From positions 1-39,358 of the forward strand of contig ABHC01000035.1 of assembly GCA_000171835.1 (NCBI GenBank): 39,358 nt of DNA, written 5' to 3'. Under the pieces are notes generated by a model that was given only the letters and a program-made list of their open reading frames with translations, was not told the DNA's origin and ran no database searches. This document shows, piece after piece, positions 1-9,249 of the stretch. The position numbers and the translations under genes are program-made. This DNA comes from an alpha proteobacterium BAL199 (GTDB taxonomy: Bacteria > Pseudomonadota > Alphaproteobacteria > Thalassobaculales > Thalassobaculaceae). Every line of letters starts with the position of its first letter. Positions within the stretch are counted from its first letter, which is position 1.

Positions 1-28
1 ACCCCGATCTCCGAACAGCCGCGGCGCA

Positions 29-1366
29 TCAGCTCCGGCTGTAGCCCTCGATCTCATCCTCGGCCCAGGTCAGCACTGACTCCAGGGCTTCGCCCTGATT
101 GTACCGGACCACCATCTTGGTCTGGAGCGCCTGGTTGTAGATCTGGAAGGCGATGTTCGCCGGCGCCGGCGCGCCTGCAATCGACTTGGTCTGCTGCAGG
201 TACGGATCCGGGTAGTGGTACAGCGTGCCCTTCGGCGGCGCTTCATTGGCCCAGGTGTCGAACTTCGTCAGGTTGGCGAAGGATGGCAGGTCATAACCGC
301 CGCTGGCGGCCACCAGCTTGCCGACCGCATCCGGTTGCGACAGATGCACCAGCAGGCTCTTCGCAGCCGCTTTGTTGGTCCCGAACTCCCAGATGCCCCA
401 GAAGTAGGGCAGGAACGGACCGAACCGGCCGGCAGGACCTTTCGGCATGCCATGGGTCCAGCACTGTGCCGCGATCTCCGGAACGTCACGCTTGGCAACC
501 GCCCAAGCGCTCGGCGGATTGAAGATCATCGAGCCCTGACCGGACACCAAGTACTTGTTATTCGAGGCATCGTCCCAGGCGGCCGATTCCGGCGGCAGAA
601 CCTTGCCGAGCCGCTTCATGAACTCCATGCATTTGCGAACCTCGTCGGTCTTCACATGCACGCCGCCCTTCTCGTCGACCAGCACCGCGCCGAACGCGCT
701 GAAGAACGCACCGACAGAGTCCACCGAGTCGGAGGTCACACCGAGCCCGATGCCGAACGGATGGCCACCAGCGTGGCATTTCTCGGCAGCAGTGATGAAT
801 GTGTCCATGTCCCAGGAGTCCGACTTCGGCTCGGCGCCGGCCGGATACATCGCCTGGACGTCGATTCCGGCGAACTTCTTCATGTAGTCGATGCGCGAGC
901 ACGGACCCTTGAACTGGCTGCCGGTCGTCGCCGGAACGGCAATCCAGTGGCCGTCCTTGCGGCCGAGATACTTGACCGTGTCGTTGACGTCGCCGTTCTG
1001 TTTGATCAGTTCGCCCATGATGTCGTCGACGGGCTCAAGCGCCTTGGCCTTGTCGTTCGGCTGCCACGTCGGCAGGGCCAGAATGTCGTGACCGGAACGG
1101 GCCTGCATCTCAGCGGCAGCGGTCAGCAGGTTCTTCTGACCCTGTGACGTGATGTAGTCGATCTGAACTTCGACCTTGTTCTTCTCGCCCCATTCCTGGC
1201 AGAGCGCGGTCATCGTTCCATTGGATCCAGGGACCCAGTGATCCCAAAAACCAACAGACACCTTGCCCGCAGCATGGGCGCCGCGAACATAAGGCATGGC
1301 CAGCGCGGCGGTGGTAGCGGCCGTCGTTGCAAGCACCTGGCGACGGCTGAACGTACGTTTCGTCAT
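29..1366 (-). CDS. ABC transporter solute-binding protein, sugar type, Tat-exported
   Basis: This 445-residue protein resembles family 1 extracellular solute-binding proteins, which capture sugars or similar solutes in the periplasm for an ABC importer. The N-terminus has a twin-arginine signal (FSRRQVLAT) followed by an Ala-rich hydrophobic stretch and a likely cleavage site after AHA, so export is probably by Tat. The mature part starts with the beta strand VSVGFWDHWVPGSNG, typical of the fold. The start is supported by a strong GAGGAGGAAA ribosome site just upstream. Permease and ATPase partners are not visible; on this strand they would lie beyond the left edge. The ligand cannot be told from sequence alone. 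Confidence 0.85.
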   Translation of the reverse strand: MTKRTFSRRQVLATTAATTAALAMPYVRGAHAAGKVSVGFWDHWVPGSNGTMTALCQEWGEKNKVEVQIDYITSQGQKNLLTAAAEMQARSGHDILALPTWQPNDKAKALEPVDDIMGELIKQNGDVNDTVKYLGRKDGHWIAVPATTGSQFKGPCSRIDYMKKFAGIDVQAMYPAGAEPKSDSWDMDTFITAAEKCHAGGHPFGIGLGVTSDSVDSVGAFFSAFGAVLVDEKGGVHVKTDEVRKCMEFMKRLGKVLPPESAAWDDASNNKYLVSGQGSMIFNPPSAWAVAKRDVPEIAAQCWTHGMPKGPAGRFGPFLPYFWGIWEFGTNKAAAKSLLVHLSQPDAVGKLVAASGGYDLPSFANLTKFDTWANEAPPKGTLYHYPDPYLQQTKSIAGAPAPANIAFQIYNQALQTKMVVRYNQGEALESVLTWAEDEIEGYSRS

Positions 1367-1562
1367 GCGGTGTTTCCTCCTCTGAGCGACGCCGCTGTGT
1401 ACGGCGCTGGACCACGCCCTTGGCCGAAAACACCCCTTATGAGGCTGAAATCGGTGGGCTTTTCACGTTATGGCCTCTGATATGTTAGATACTTGCGCCC
1501 AGAGGGTCTATGGCGAAATTAACCTAGCTCACTGTTTTATTGAGGCGGCTCACAACACCCGA
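1367..1562. other. Intergenic region upstream of the solute-binding gene
   Basis: This 196-base gap lies between the start of the solute-binding gene and the end of the PLP enzyme gene, both on the minus strand. It is visibly richer in A+T (about 1470-1550) than the flanking genes, so it probably holds the promoter for the solute-binding operon. I see no confident -35/-10 pair, riboswitch or small gene in it. Confidence 0.4.
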
Positions 1563-2624
1563 TCACCAGACCTGCCCGCGCGCAGCGATGGCCAGATCGC
1601 CTTCGACCCGCGTGCCGCGCACCGCGACCACAGCGTCCATCATGTTGGACACCACGCAGCAATGGTTCGGCACGATCCGCACCCGGTCGCCGACCGAGAG
1701 CCCTATCGGCCCGTCGCACACCAGCCGGCCGTGCTCCTCCGACAACTGGTCAATCCGGATGTCCGGCCGTCCCAAAACATGCCCGTGGCCGTCCAGGCCC
1801 AACAGATCGGACGTCAGGACCTTGGTGCCGGCGTCGATGATCGCGCGCCCGGTGTCCGGCACCGAGACCACGGTGGCCAGAACGGTCAACGCGCAGTCAT
1901 CCCAGGTGCAGACCCCGCGCTCGACCAGCGAGCGGTCGTTGTAGACGTAGGTTCCGGTGCGGTACTCGGTGACCAGCGGTGCTTCATGCGCCCGCCACAT
2001 GTCCGGCGCACCCCCGCTGGTGATCCGCTCGACGGTCAACCCGGCGGCCTCGCAGAGTTCGATCGCCTCGCTCATGAAGCCTTGCACCGCGCCGGTGCTG
2101 CCAACCGGCGGATAGGTCATCAGTCCGCCGAAGCGCACCCCGTCGGTCCGGTCGATGATCGTCGCCAGATCCCGGGCTGCGGTCGGCGTCGCAACTCCGC
2201 AGCGATGGGCGCCGGTGTCGCACTCGACCAGCACGCTCAAGGGCTGCGAAGCACCGGCGAACTCCGTACCCAACCCGGCGACCACCGCCGCGCTGTCGGC
2301 CACGACCGACAACGTCACCCGACCGGCAAGCGCGTGCAGTCGCTGCAGTTTGGCCGAGCCGACCACGTTATAGGTCAGCAGCACATCGTCGACCCCGCCC
2401 TCGGCGATCATCGCCTCGGCCTCGGAGATTTTCTGGCAGGTGACACCGACCGCCCCGACCTTGATCTGCCGGCGCGCCAGCACCGGCAACTTGTGGGTCT
2501 TGATGTGCGGCCGATTCCGGAAGCCGTGCAGGTTGCAGTAGTCCTGGAACCGATCGATGTTGGCTTCTGCGACGTCGAGGTCGACCAGGACGGCGGGAGT
2601 GTCGATGTCGGCGAGCGCGGTCAT
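1563..2624 (-). CDS. D-threonine aldolase / D-serine dehydratase-like PLP enzyme
   Basis: This 353-residue protein is a fold-type III PLP enzyme (alanine racemase N-terminal barrel plus a DSD-like C-terminal domain). The PLP lysine is probably Lys42 in PHIKTHK. The C-terminal PNHCC motif holds the His-x-Cys metal site known in D-threonine aldolases and D-serine dehydratases. Enzymes of this family cleave D-3-hydroxy amino acids to glycine plus aldehyde, or deaminate D-serine. Which of these applies cannot be decided here. A GGAGGACCC ribosome site precedes ATG. It lies 52 bases downstream of the YeeZ-like gene on the same strand and may be co-transcribed, although a hairpin sits between them. 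Confidence 0.85.
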   Translation of the reverse strand: MTALADIDTPAVLVDLDVAEANIDRFQDYCNLHGFRNRPHIKTHKLPVLARRQIKVGAVGVTCQKISEAEAMIAEGGVDDVLLTYNVVGSAKLQRLHALAGRVTLSVVADSAAVVAGLGTEFAGASQPLSVLVECDTGAHRCGVATPTAARDLATIIDRTDGVRFGGLMTYPPVGSTGAVQGFMSEAIELCEAAGLTVERITSGGAPDMWRAHEAPLVTEYRTGTYVYNDRSLVERGVCTWDDCALTVLATVVSVPDTGRAIIDAGTKVLTSDLLGLDGHGHVLGRPDIRIDQLSEEHGRLVCDGPIGLSVGDRVRIVPNHCCVVSNMMDAVVAVRGTRVEGDLAIAARGQVW

Positions 2625-2639
2625 GGGTCCTCCAGGGAT

Positions 2640-2675
2640 GCCGGCCGAACGGCCAGGTTCACCCTGGCAGCCGGC
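2640..2675 (-). terminator. Hairpin between the YeeZ-like and PLP enzyme genes
   Basis: GCCAGG (2652-2657) pairs with CCTGGC (2663-2668) across a 5-base loop. Two GCCGGC blocks (2640-2645 and 2670-2675) can add an outer stem. There is no U-tract, so it may be a weak terminator or simply a structured spacer. Confidence 0.3.
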
Positions 2676-2676
2676 C

Positions 2677-3594
2677 TCACGTGTTCGAGGAACGATCGCG
2701 CTCCGCCATCAAAGCCGCAAGTCCCTCCCGATAGGTCGGATAGGTCAGGACCACTCCCAGTTCCTCCTTGATCCGCGTCGTGTCGAGCCGCTTGCACTCG
2801 GCGTAGAAGCTGCGGGCCATCAGCGACAGCTCGGCGGAGTCGAACGCAATCGGCTCGGGCGGGGCAACGCCGAGCAATTCGGCCGCGAAGCGGATCGGGT
2901 CGGCCGACGCGCAAGCCTCGTCGTCGGCGACGTTGTAGATCCCACCGTGCCGCGGACGGGCCATTCCTGCCAGCAGCACGCTGCCGATGTCGTCGACGTG
3001 GATCCGGTTGAACACCTGACCCGGCTTGTCGATGATCCGCGCGGTACCGGCCGCAAGCGCCTCCACCGGGTTGCGGCCGGGGCCCGGCCCGTAGATCCCA
3101 GCGATCCGGAACACCTGTACCGCCACGGCCGTGCCGTCGAACGCGGCGATCCAGGCCCGCTCCGCCGCCGCCCGCCGCTCGCCCCGGACCGATCCAGGCG
3201 ATGGTGCATCGTCTTCGCGCGCCCAGCCACCCTGCCGGTCGCCGTACACCGCCGGGGTGGACAGGTATCCCACCCACTGCAGCGTCGGGCAGGCCCGCAG
3301 TTCGGCCCGGTGTTGCACCAGCGGCGGCGCCCCGGCCTCGCCCGGCGGGATCGAATCGACGAGATGGGTGACCCCGGTGAACGACTCTCCGGCGATCGGC
3401 CCGGCACCGTCGAAGACGTGAATCTCCACTCCCTCCGCGGCCGCAAGATCGGCCGCCTTGCCGGCGTCGCGCACCGTGCCGGACACCCGCCAGCCCGCGG
3501 CTTTCAGCCGTCGGGCCAGCCGCAGAGCAGTATAGCCGAGGCCGAAGAACAACACGTGACCGGCAGGGGTGGTCGGTTCCGGCACAGCGGGCAT
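2677..3594 (-). CDS. YeeZ-like NAD(P)-binding epimerase/SDR family protein
   Basis: This 305-residue protein has an N-terminal Rossmann motif, LFFGLGYTALRLARRL (a GxGYxA variant of the nucleotide-binding loop), and the internal stretch YLSTPAVYGDRQGGW. Both are characteristic of the YeeZ-like branch of the extended SDR/epimerase superfamily. The substrate is unknown. The start has a GGAGGATC ribosome site. The cbiX gene runs divergently about 200 bases away. No membrane segment or signal peptide is visible. Confidence 0.75.
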   Translation of the reverse strand: MPAVPEPTTPAGHVLFFGLGYTALRLARRLKAAGWRVSGTVRDAGKAADLAAAEGVEIHVFDGAGPIAGESFTGVTHLVDSIPPGEAGAPPLVQHRAELRACPTLQWVGYLSTPAVYGDRQGGWAREDDAPSPGSVRGERRAAAERAWIAAFDGTAVAVQVFRIAGIYGPGPGRNPVEALAAGTARIIDKPGQVFNRIHVDDIGSVLLAGMARPRHGGIYNVADDEACASADPIRFAAELLGVAPPEPIAFDSAELSLMARSFYAECKRLDTTRIKEELGVVLTYPTYREGLAALMAERDRSSNT

Positions 3595-3790
3595 GGTTGC
3601 GATCCTCCAGCCTCGGGGTCTAGAAACACGGTAACGGCCCGGGACACGTTAGTCGTGACGGGCGCCCCGAGAGATGTCGAGGGGCCGGATAGATCGCAAG
3701 CGATATCCGCGACAACCAGTACCGGGTGATGCCGTCGGGTTTCCCGATCCGCATCCCACCGGCGCGTTGTCCGCGGTCGGAGGGATGGAA
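3595..3790. promoter_or_regulatory. Divergent intergenic region upstream of cbiX
   Basis: This 196-base region separates the divergent YeeZ-like and cbiX genes and must hold the promoter of the cobalamin operon. I looked for a cobalamin riboswitch (B12 box and flanking conserved helices) and did not recognise one. Short inverted repeats occur, such as ATCGC-AA-GCGAT near 3692-3703 and GCCCC...GGGGC near 3664-3685. None is diagnostic. Confidence 0.35.
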
Positions 3791-4879
3791 ATGAGCAAGC
3801 TCGGTGTGATGATTTGCGGCCATGGCAGCCGCGACCAGGACGCGGTCGACCAGTTCGGGGCGATCGCCCAGCGCCTGAAGGAACGGCTGGCCGGCCGATA
3901 CCCGGTCGACTACGGGTATCTTGAGTTCGCGACCCCAATCATCCGCAACGGCCTCGACGCGCTGCGCGCCGAGGGGGTGACCGACGTGCTGGCGGTTCCC
4001 GGCATGCTGTTCGCCGCCGGGCACGCCAAGAACGACATCCCATCGGTGCTGAACACCTACGCGGCGCAGAACCCCGGGATGTCGATCCGATACGGCCGCG
4101 AGCTCGGCATCGACACCCGGATGCTGCAGGCCGCCGGCGACCGGATCGACGAAGCGGTGGCCGCCGCCGGCGATCACATTTCGCGCGAGGACACCCTGCT
4201 GATGGTGGTCGGCCGCGGCGCCAGCGACCCCGACGCCAACTCCAACGTCGCCAAGGTCATGCGGCTGTTGTGGGAGGGCAAGGGCTTCGGTTGGGGCGAG
4301 ACCTGTTACTCCGGCGTCACTTTCCCGCTGGTCGAGCCGGGGCTGGAGCATGCCACCCGCCTCGGCTTCAAGCGCATCGTGGTGTTCCCGTACTTCCTCT
4401 TCACCGGTGTGCTGGTGCAGCGGATCTACGATCTGACCGACACGGTGGCGGCGCGCCATCCCGACATCGAGTTCGTCAAGGCGCCCTACCTGAACGACCA
4501 CGAGATGGTGCTGCGGACCTTCGAGGCGCGGATCGAGGAGGCGCTGGAAGGCACCGGCAACATGAATTGCCAGATGTGCAAGTACCGCGAGCAGGTGCTG
4601 GGCTTCGAGACCGAAGTCGGCCTGCCCCAGGAAAGTCATCACCACCACGTCGAGGGCATCAGCGGCGACGGACACCATCACCACGACCACGGCCACTCGC
4701 ATGACCACGGTCATGAGCACACGCACGATCACAGCCACGAGCATGGGCATGGGCATGGCCACTCGCACGGGCACGGGCACGACCACGGGCATCATCATCA
4801 CCCCTACCCGCACGCCAACCACAAGCTCGGGCCGAGCACCCTGAAGACCGGCTACCGGCTCGACAAGACGGGCAAGTGA
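3791..4879 (+). CDS. cbiX: Sirohydrochlorin cobaltochelatase CbiX, long form with Fe-S motif and His-rich tail
   Basis: CbiX inserts Co2+ into sirohydrochlorin, the entry step of the early-cobalt cobalamin route. This 362-residue protein has two chelatase-like halves. The first starts with GVMICGHGSRD (His11) and the second with LLMVVGRGASD. Near residue 258 is MNCQMCKYR, matching the MxCxxC Fe-S motif of long CbiX proteins. From about residue 282 to 337 there is a tail dominated by His alternating with Gly, Asp and Ser, which probably binds or stores metal. ATG at 3791 is preferred because GGAGGG (3779-3784) lies 6 bases upstream; ATG 3785 is the alternative. It is the first gene of the main cobalamin operon. 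Confidence 0.93.
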   Translation: MSKLGVMICGHGSRDQDAVDQFGAIAQRLKERLAGRYPVDYGYLEFATPIIRNGLDALRAEGVTDVLAVPGMLFAAGHAKNDIPSVLNTYAAQNPGMSIRYGRELGIDTRMLQAAGDRIDEAVAAAGDHISREDTLLMVVGRGASDPDANSNVAKVMRLLWEGKGFGWGETCYSGVTFPLVEPGLEHATRLGFKRIVVFPYFLFTGVLVQRIYDLTDTVAARHPDIEFVKAPYLNDHEMVLRTFEARIEEALEGTGNMNCQMCKYREQVLGFETEVGLPQESHHHHVEGISGDGHHHHDHGHSHDHGHEHTHDHSHEHGHGHGHSHGHGHDHGHHHHPYPHANHKLGPSTLKTGYRLDKTGK

Positions 4880-4887
4880 GGCCGTCC

Positions 4888-5514
4888 ATGGCGGCGCGTG
4901 ACTGGATCACCGATCCGGCCGAGATCACCCGGCGGTCTTTCGAGATCGTCCAGGCGGAGGCCGACCTGGGCCGGTTCGACCCAGCGGAACGGGAAGTCGC
5001 GACCCGACTGATCCACGCCTGCGGGATGGTCGAGATTGCGCCGGACCTGCGCTTCGCCACGGGGGCAGTGACCGCCGGGCAGGCCGCTCTCGCCGAGGGT
5101 GCGCCGATCCTGGTCGACGCCCGCATGGTCGAAGCCGGCATCACCCGGGCGCGACTGGCGGCCGACAACCAGGTGATCTGCACGCTCAACGACCCGCGCG
5201 TGCCGGAAATGGCGATCGAGGCAGGGCTTACCCGGTCGGCCGCCGCCGTCGACCTGTGGGTCCCGCACCTTGCGGATGCCGTCGTGGCGATCGGCAACGC
5301 CCCGACCGCGCTGTTCCGGCTGCTTGAGCTGCTGGCCGAGGGCGCGCCGCGCCCGGCGGTGATCCTGGGATTCCCGGTCGGGTTCGTCGGCGCGGCGGAG
5401 TCCAAGGCAGCACTGGCCGCAACCGACCTGCCGTACCTGACCCTGCTCGGCCGGCGCGGCGGCAGCGCCATGGCGTCGGCGGCCGTCAACGCATTGGCCC
5501 GCAAGGGAGTGTGA
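4888..5514 (+). CDS. cbiC: Precorrin-8X / cobalt-precorrin-8 methylmutase
   Basis: CbiC/CobH moves the methyl group from C11 to C12, giving (cobalt-)hydrogenobyrinic or cobyrinic acid. The 208-residue protein carries LIHACGMVEIAPDLRF with the catalytic His at residue 43, as in characterised CobH. The usual start is ATG 4888 with GTGAGG just upstream. A GTG at 4876 overlapping the cbiX stop (GTGA) is an alternative that would add four residues. It is tightly packed between cbiX and cbiET, so it is surely co-transcribed with them. Confidence 0.93.
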   Translation: MAARDWITDPAEITRRSFEIVQAEADLGRFDPAEREVATRLIHACGMVEIAPDLRFATGAVTAGQAALAEGAPILVDARMVEAGITRARLAADNQVICTLNDPRVPEMAIEAGLTRSAAAVDLWVPHLADAVVAIGNAPTALFRLLELLAEGAPRPAVILGFPVGFVGAAESKAALAATDLPYLTLLGRRGGSAMASAAVNALARKGV

Positions 5515-5516
5515 CG

Positions 5517-6749
5517 ATGAACAATCAGGCGTCCCCGTGGCTTTCGGTGATCGGCGTCGGCGAAGACGGGCTAGAGGCGCTGTCACCGGCCGCCCGCGCG
5601 CTGCTTGACCAGGCGGAAGTGCTGATCGGTGGCGACCGGCATCTGGCGATGCTGCCGCCCGACGACGCGCGGCGGCGGATTCCTTGGCCCTCGCCCCTGA
5701 GGGCCCTGGTCGAGACGATTGAGAACCTCAAGCCCAGCCGGGTCTGCGTGCTGGCCACCGGCGACCCGTTCTGCTTCGGCATCGGCACGACGCTGGCGCG
5801 CCGCCTGCCGTTCGAGGAGATGGTCGTGGTGCCGGCGGCATCGGCGCGAACCCTGGTGTGCGCCCGTCTCGGCTGGCCGGAGCACACCACGAGGCTGCTG
5901 ACCCTGCACGGCCGCCCGCTGGCGCTGCTGGAGCCGCATCTGCAGCCCGGTGCCCGGCTGATCCTGCTGTCGGAGAACGCCAGCACCCCGGCCGCCGTCG
6001 CCGCCCGCCTGGCCGAGCGCGGCTTTGGTGCAAGCACCATAACCGTGCTGGAACACATGGCCGGATCCGACGAGCGCCGGATCGACGGCGTTGCCGGTTC
6101 CTGGAGCCACCCGGACGGCGCCGACCTGAACACCATTGCCGTCACGGTCCGGGCCGGTCGCGACGCCCGGCCGCTCGCCACCATCCCCGGCCTGCCGGAC
6201 GATGCGTTCCGCCACGACGGCCAGATGACCAAGCGCGAGGTGCGGGCGATCACGCTCGCCGCCCTGGCGCCGCATCCGGGCCATTTGCTGTGGGATGTCG
6301 GCGCCGGCTGCGGTTCGATCGGCATCGAGTGGATGCGCGCCGATCCGCTGAACCGGGCGATCGCGGTCGAACCGAAGCCGCACCGCCGCGCGCTGATCGC
6401 CGCCAACGCCGAACGCCTCGGCACGCCCACCATGGCGATCATTGATGGCACCGCCCCCGATGCGCTTGCGGATCTGGAGGCGCCCGACGCGGTGTTCGTC
6501 GGCGGTGGCGCCTCGGCTCCCGGCATGATCGAGGCGTGTTGGACCGCCCTGCGCCCCGGCGGGCGGCTGGTTGCCAACACCGTGACCTTGGAAAGCGAGG
6601 CGGTCCTGCTGGCCCGGCACGCCGAACGCGGCGGCGAGATGGTGCGGATCTCGGTCGAGCGCGCCGAGCCGGTCGGCCCCTACCACGGCTGGCGGCCGCT
6701 GATGCCGGTCACCCAGTGGCGCCTCACCAAGCCTTACGGAGACGGCTGA
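5517..6749 (+). CDS. cobL: Bifunctional C5,15-methyltransferase/decarboxylase CbiET (CobL)
   Basis: This 410-residue fusion has an N-terminal CbiE tetrapyrrole methylase domain (starting WLSVIGVGEDGLEALSP) and a C-terminal CbiT class I methyltransferase domain with the SAM motif WDVGAGCGSIGIEWMR near residues 259-274. Together they methylate C5 and C15 and remove the C12 acetate carboxyl. Length matches CobL. ATG 5517 is favoured by AGGGAG at 5504-5509; GTG 5511, overlapping the cbiC stop, would add two residues. Its stop overlaps the next start by one base (TGATG). Confidence 0.94.
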   Translation: MNNQASPWLSVIGVGEDGLEALSPAARALLDQAEVLIGGDRHLAMLPPDDARRRIPWPSPLRALVETIENLKPSRVCVLATGDPFCFGIGTTLARRLPFEEMVVVPAASARTLVCARLGWPEHTTRLLTLHGRPLALLEPHLQPGARLILLSENASTPAAVAARLAERGFGASTITVLEHMAGSDERRIDGVAGSWSHPDGADLNTIAVTVRAGRDARPLATIPGLPDDAFRHDGQMTKREVRAITLAALAPHPGHLLWDVGAGCGSIGIEWMRADPLNRAIAVEPKPHRRALIAANAERLGTPTMAIIDGTAPDALADLEAPDAVFVGGGASAPGMIEACWTALRPGGRLVANTVTLESEAVLLARHAERGGEMVRISVERAEPVGPYHGWRPLMPVTQWRLTKPYGDG

Positions 6750-7453
6750 TGTCCGGCACGCTCTACGGTCTCGGCGTCGGCCCCGGCGACCCGGAACTGA
6801 TCACCCTGAAGGCGTTGCGGCTGCTGCAAAGCGTCGACCTGGTCGCCTATCCCGCGCTGGAGCATGGCGACAGCCTGGCCCGCGCCATCGTCGCCGAACA
6901 CCTGCCGGCCGGTGTCGAGGAGTACGCGATCCGCGTGCCGATGAAGGTCGAGCGGTTCCCGGCCCAGGAGGTCTATGACACCGCCGCCGAACGCCTCGGC
7001 GCCGCCCTCGATGCCGGCCAATCGGTCGCGGTGCTGTGCGAGGGCGATCCGTTCTTCTACGGCTCGTTCATGTATCTGTTCGGGCGGCTAGCCGAGCGCC
7101 ACCGGATCGAGGTGGTACCCGGCGTATCGTCGCTGACCGCCTGCGCCGCCCGGCTGGGCAGCCCGCTGGCAGCCCGCAACGACACCCTTGTGGTGCTGCC
7201 GGCCCCGCTTGACGACGCAGCCCTGTCGGCCCGGCTGGACGGCGTCGACGCGGCGGCAATCATCAAGGTCGGCCGGCATTTCCCGCGGGTCCGCGCGCTG
7301 ATCGACCGGCTCGGACTGACCGACCGGGCCCGATACGTGGAGCGCGCGACCATGCAGACTGAACGCATCCTGCCGCTCGACGCGGTCGAGGTCGACGGTG
7401 CGCCGTACTTCTCCACCATCCTGATCCACCGACGCGGCGAGGCCTGGTCGTGA
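6749..7453 (+). CDS. cobI: Precorrin-2 / cobalt-factor II C20-methyltransferase
   Basis: This 234-residue tetrapyrrole methylase (SAM-dependent, cytoplasmic) starts with YGLGVGPGDPELITLKALR, the CobI/CbiL form of the first conserved loop. It also has CEGDPFFYGSFMYLF and VVPGVSSLTACAARLG. It adds the C20 methyl group to precorrin-2 or cobalt-factor II. Because CbiX, CbiD and CbiG are encoded nearby, the cobalt-containing substrate is more likely, so CbiL is an equally fitting name. It overlaps cobL by one base and the next gene by four. Confidence 0.94.
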   Translation: MSGTLYGLGVGPGDPELITLKALRLLQSVDLVAYPALEHGDSLARAIVAEHLPAGVEEYAIRVPMKVERFPAQEVYDTAAERLGAALDAGQSVAVLCEGDPFFYGSFMYLFGRLAERHRIEVVPGVSSLTACAARLGSPLAARNDTLVVLPAPLDDAALSARLDGVDAAAIIKVGRHFPRVRALIDRLGLTDRARYVERATMQTERILPLDAVEVDGAPYFSTILIHRRGEAWS

Positions 7454-9249
7454 CCCTACCCATCACGCGCGCCGACGTGATCGCCGTCACCGCGTCCGGT
7501 CGTGCCACGGCGGTCAGTGTCGCCGCCGCCACCGACGGCCGTGTCGTCGACCCGGTCGCCGGGATCGCCGAGACCCTGCGGTCGGCGTTCCGCGCCGGAC
7601 GGCCGATCGTGCTGATCGGAGCCTCGGGGATCGCGATCCGGGCGCTGGCCCCGCTGATTGCCGACAAGGCGGACGAGCCGCCGGTGCTGGCGGTATCGGA
7701 AGATGGTTCCTCGGTGGTGCCGCTGCTCGGAGGCCATCGCGGCGCCAACGACCTCGCCCGGCGGATCGCTGACGCATTGGGCGGTACCCCCGCCATCACC
7801 ACCGCCAGCGACGTTCGCTTCGGCGTCGCCCTGGACGCCCCACCAGTCGGCTGGAAGCTCGCCAACCCGTCGCGCCACAAGGAGGTCGCCGCCGCCCTGC
7901 TGGCCGGTGCGTCGGCGCGGATCGATGGAGCCCTGCCCTGGCTCGACCACGCCAGCTTTCCGCGCGCCGAGGACGGTGCCGTGACCCTGGCCGCCACGAC
8001 CCGGCGCACCGAGGACCAGTCTGTTCGCCTCGTGTACCACCCGGCGACCCTCGCCCTGGGCGTCGGCTGCGAGCGCGGCTGCGACCCTGAAGAGCTGTGG
8101 AATCTGGTGCAGACAACCCTCGCCGACGCCGATCTGGCACCCGGCGCCATCGCCTGCGTCGTCTCCCTCGACCTGAAATCCGACGAAACCGCCGTCCACA
8201 CGGCCGCCACCCGGCTGGGCGTGCCCGCCCGATTCTTCGACGCCGCCCGGCTGGAGGCAGAGGCGCCGCGCCTCGCCACCCCGTCCGAGGTGGTGTTCCG
8301 CGAGGTCGGCTGCCACGGCGTGTCGGAGGGCGCGGCCCTGGCCGCCGCCGGATCGGATGCCGTCCTGATCGTGCCGAAGCGCCGATCCGAGCGCGCCACC
8401 TGCGCGGTAGCCGAGGCGCCGGCGCCGATCGACCCCGCCGCGGTCGGTCGCCCGCGCGGCACGCTGGCCATCGTCGGCACCGGGCCGGGCACCCCCGACT
8501 GGCGCACGCCGGAGGTCGACGCTCTGGTGGCCGCCGCCGACGATTTGGTCGGCTACGACCTGTACCTCGACCTGCTCGGCCCGATCGCCGACCGCAAGCA
8601 GCGCCACCCGTTCCCGCTCGGCGCCGAGGAGGACCGCGCCCGCGCTGCGCTCGACCTCGCCGCCACCGGCCGCAACGTCGCGCTGGTGTCGTCCGGCGAC
8701 CCCGGCATCTACGCGATGGCGACCCTGGTGTTCGAGCTGCTGGACCGCACCGACCGCGCCGACTGGGCCCGGGTCGCGGTCCAGGTCTCGCCCGGTATTT
8801 CCGCGCTGCAGGCCGCTGCCGCCCGGATCGGCGCCCCGCTCGGCCACGATTTCTGCACGATCTCGTTGTCCGACCTGCTGACCCCGTGGGCCGCGATCGA
8901 GGGCCGGATCAAGGCCGCTGCCGAAGGCGACTTCGTCGTCACGTTCTACAACCCGGTATCGCGCCGCCGCCGCACCCAGTTGCACGCCGCCAAGGCAACC
9001 CTGATCGCCCACCGTCCGGCCGACACGCCGGTGGTGCTGGCCCGCTCGCTGGGCCGGCCGGAGGAGACGGTCACCGTGACCACCCTCGCCGACCTCGACC
9101 CGGAAACCGTCGACATGCTGACGGTCGTGCTGGTCGGGTCCTCCACCACCCGGGCGGTGCCGCGCAGCGACGGCGGCTGCTGGGTCTACACGCCGCGCGG
9201 CTACGCCGGAAAGCCGGGCTCGGCCCTGCTCGAAAAGGACACCTCATGA
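7450..9249 (+). CDS. cbiG-cobJ: CbiG-CobJ fusion: cobalt-precorrin-5A hydrolase plus C17-methyltransferase
   Basis: This 599-residue fusion starts at GTG overlapping the cobI stop by 4 nt. Residues 1 to about 330 are CbiG-like, with the [15 protein letters not shown] loop near residues 93-107 and a CobE/CbiG C-terminal part ([10 protein letters not shown], then [13 protein letters not shown]). CbiG opens the ring-A acetate lactone and releases C20 as acetaldehyde. From residue 337 the CobJ/CbiH domain begins ([15 protein letters not shown]), with [17 protein letters not shown] and [15 protein letters not shown]. It methylates C17 with ring contraction. The fusion joins consecutive contraction-stage activities in one chain. 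Confidence 0.93.
   Translation: MTLPITRADVIAVTASGRATAVSVAAATDGRVVDPVAGIAETLRSAFRAGRPIVLIGASGIAIRALAPLIADKADEPPVLAVSEDGSSVVPLLGGHRGANDLARRIADALGGTPAITTASDVRFGVALDAPPVGWKLANPSRHKEVAAALLAGASARIDGALPWLDHASFPRAEDGAVTLAATTRRTEDQSVRLVYHPATLALGVGCERGCDPEELWNLVQTTLADADLAPGAIACVVSLDLKSDETAVHTAATRLGVPARFFDAARLEAEAPRLATPSEVVFREVGCHGVSEGAALAAAGSDAVLIVPKRRSERATCAVAEAPAPIDPAAVGRPRGTLAIVGTGPGTPDWRTPEVDALVAAADDLVGYDLYLDLLGPIADRKQRHPFPLGAEEDRARAALDLAATGRNVALVSSGDPGIYAMATLVFELLDRTDRADWARVAVQVSPGISALQAAAARIGAPLGHDFCTISLSDLLTPWAAIEGRIKAAAEGDFVVTFYNPVSRRRRTQLHAAKATLIAHRPADTPVVLARSLGRPEETVTVTTLADLDPETVDMLTVVLVGSSTTRAVPRSDGGCWVYTPRGYAGKPGSALLEKDTS

Noticed and set aside
1470-2771. 433-residue open frame on the plus strand
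   Set aside because: It lies opposite the PLP enzyme gene and has no family motif. Such long antisense frames are common in G+C-rich DNA.
3595-3790. Cobalamin riboswitch before cbiX
   Set aside because: I searched for a B12 box and the conserved core and found none; a covariance-model search could still overturn this.
3620-4822. Met/Val-rich open frame opposite cbiX
   Set aside because: The repeats of Val and Met come from reading the His codons of the CbiX tail on the other strand.
7456-9012. 518-residue open frame opposite cbiG-cobJ
   Set aside because: Its sequence is Gly/Arg/Asp/Val-rich with no recognisable fold, and the other strand encodes a clear CbiG-CobJ fusion.
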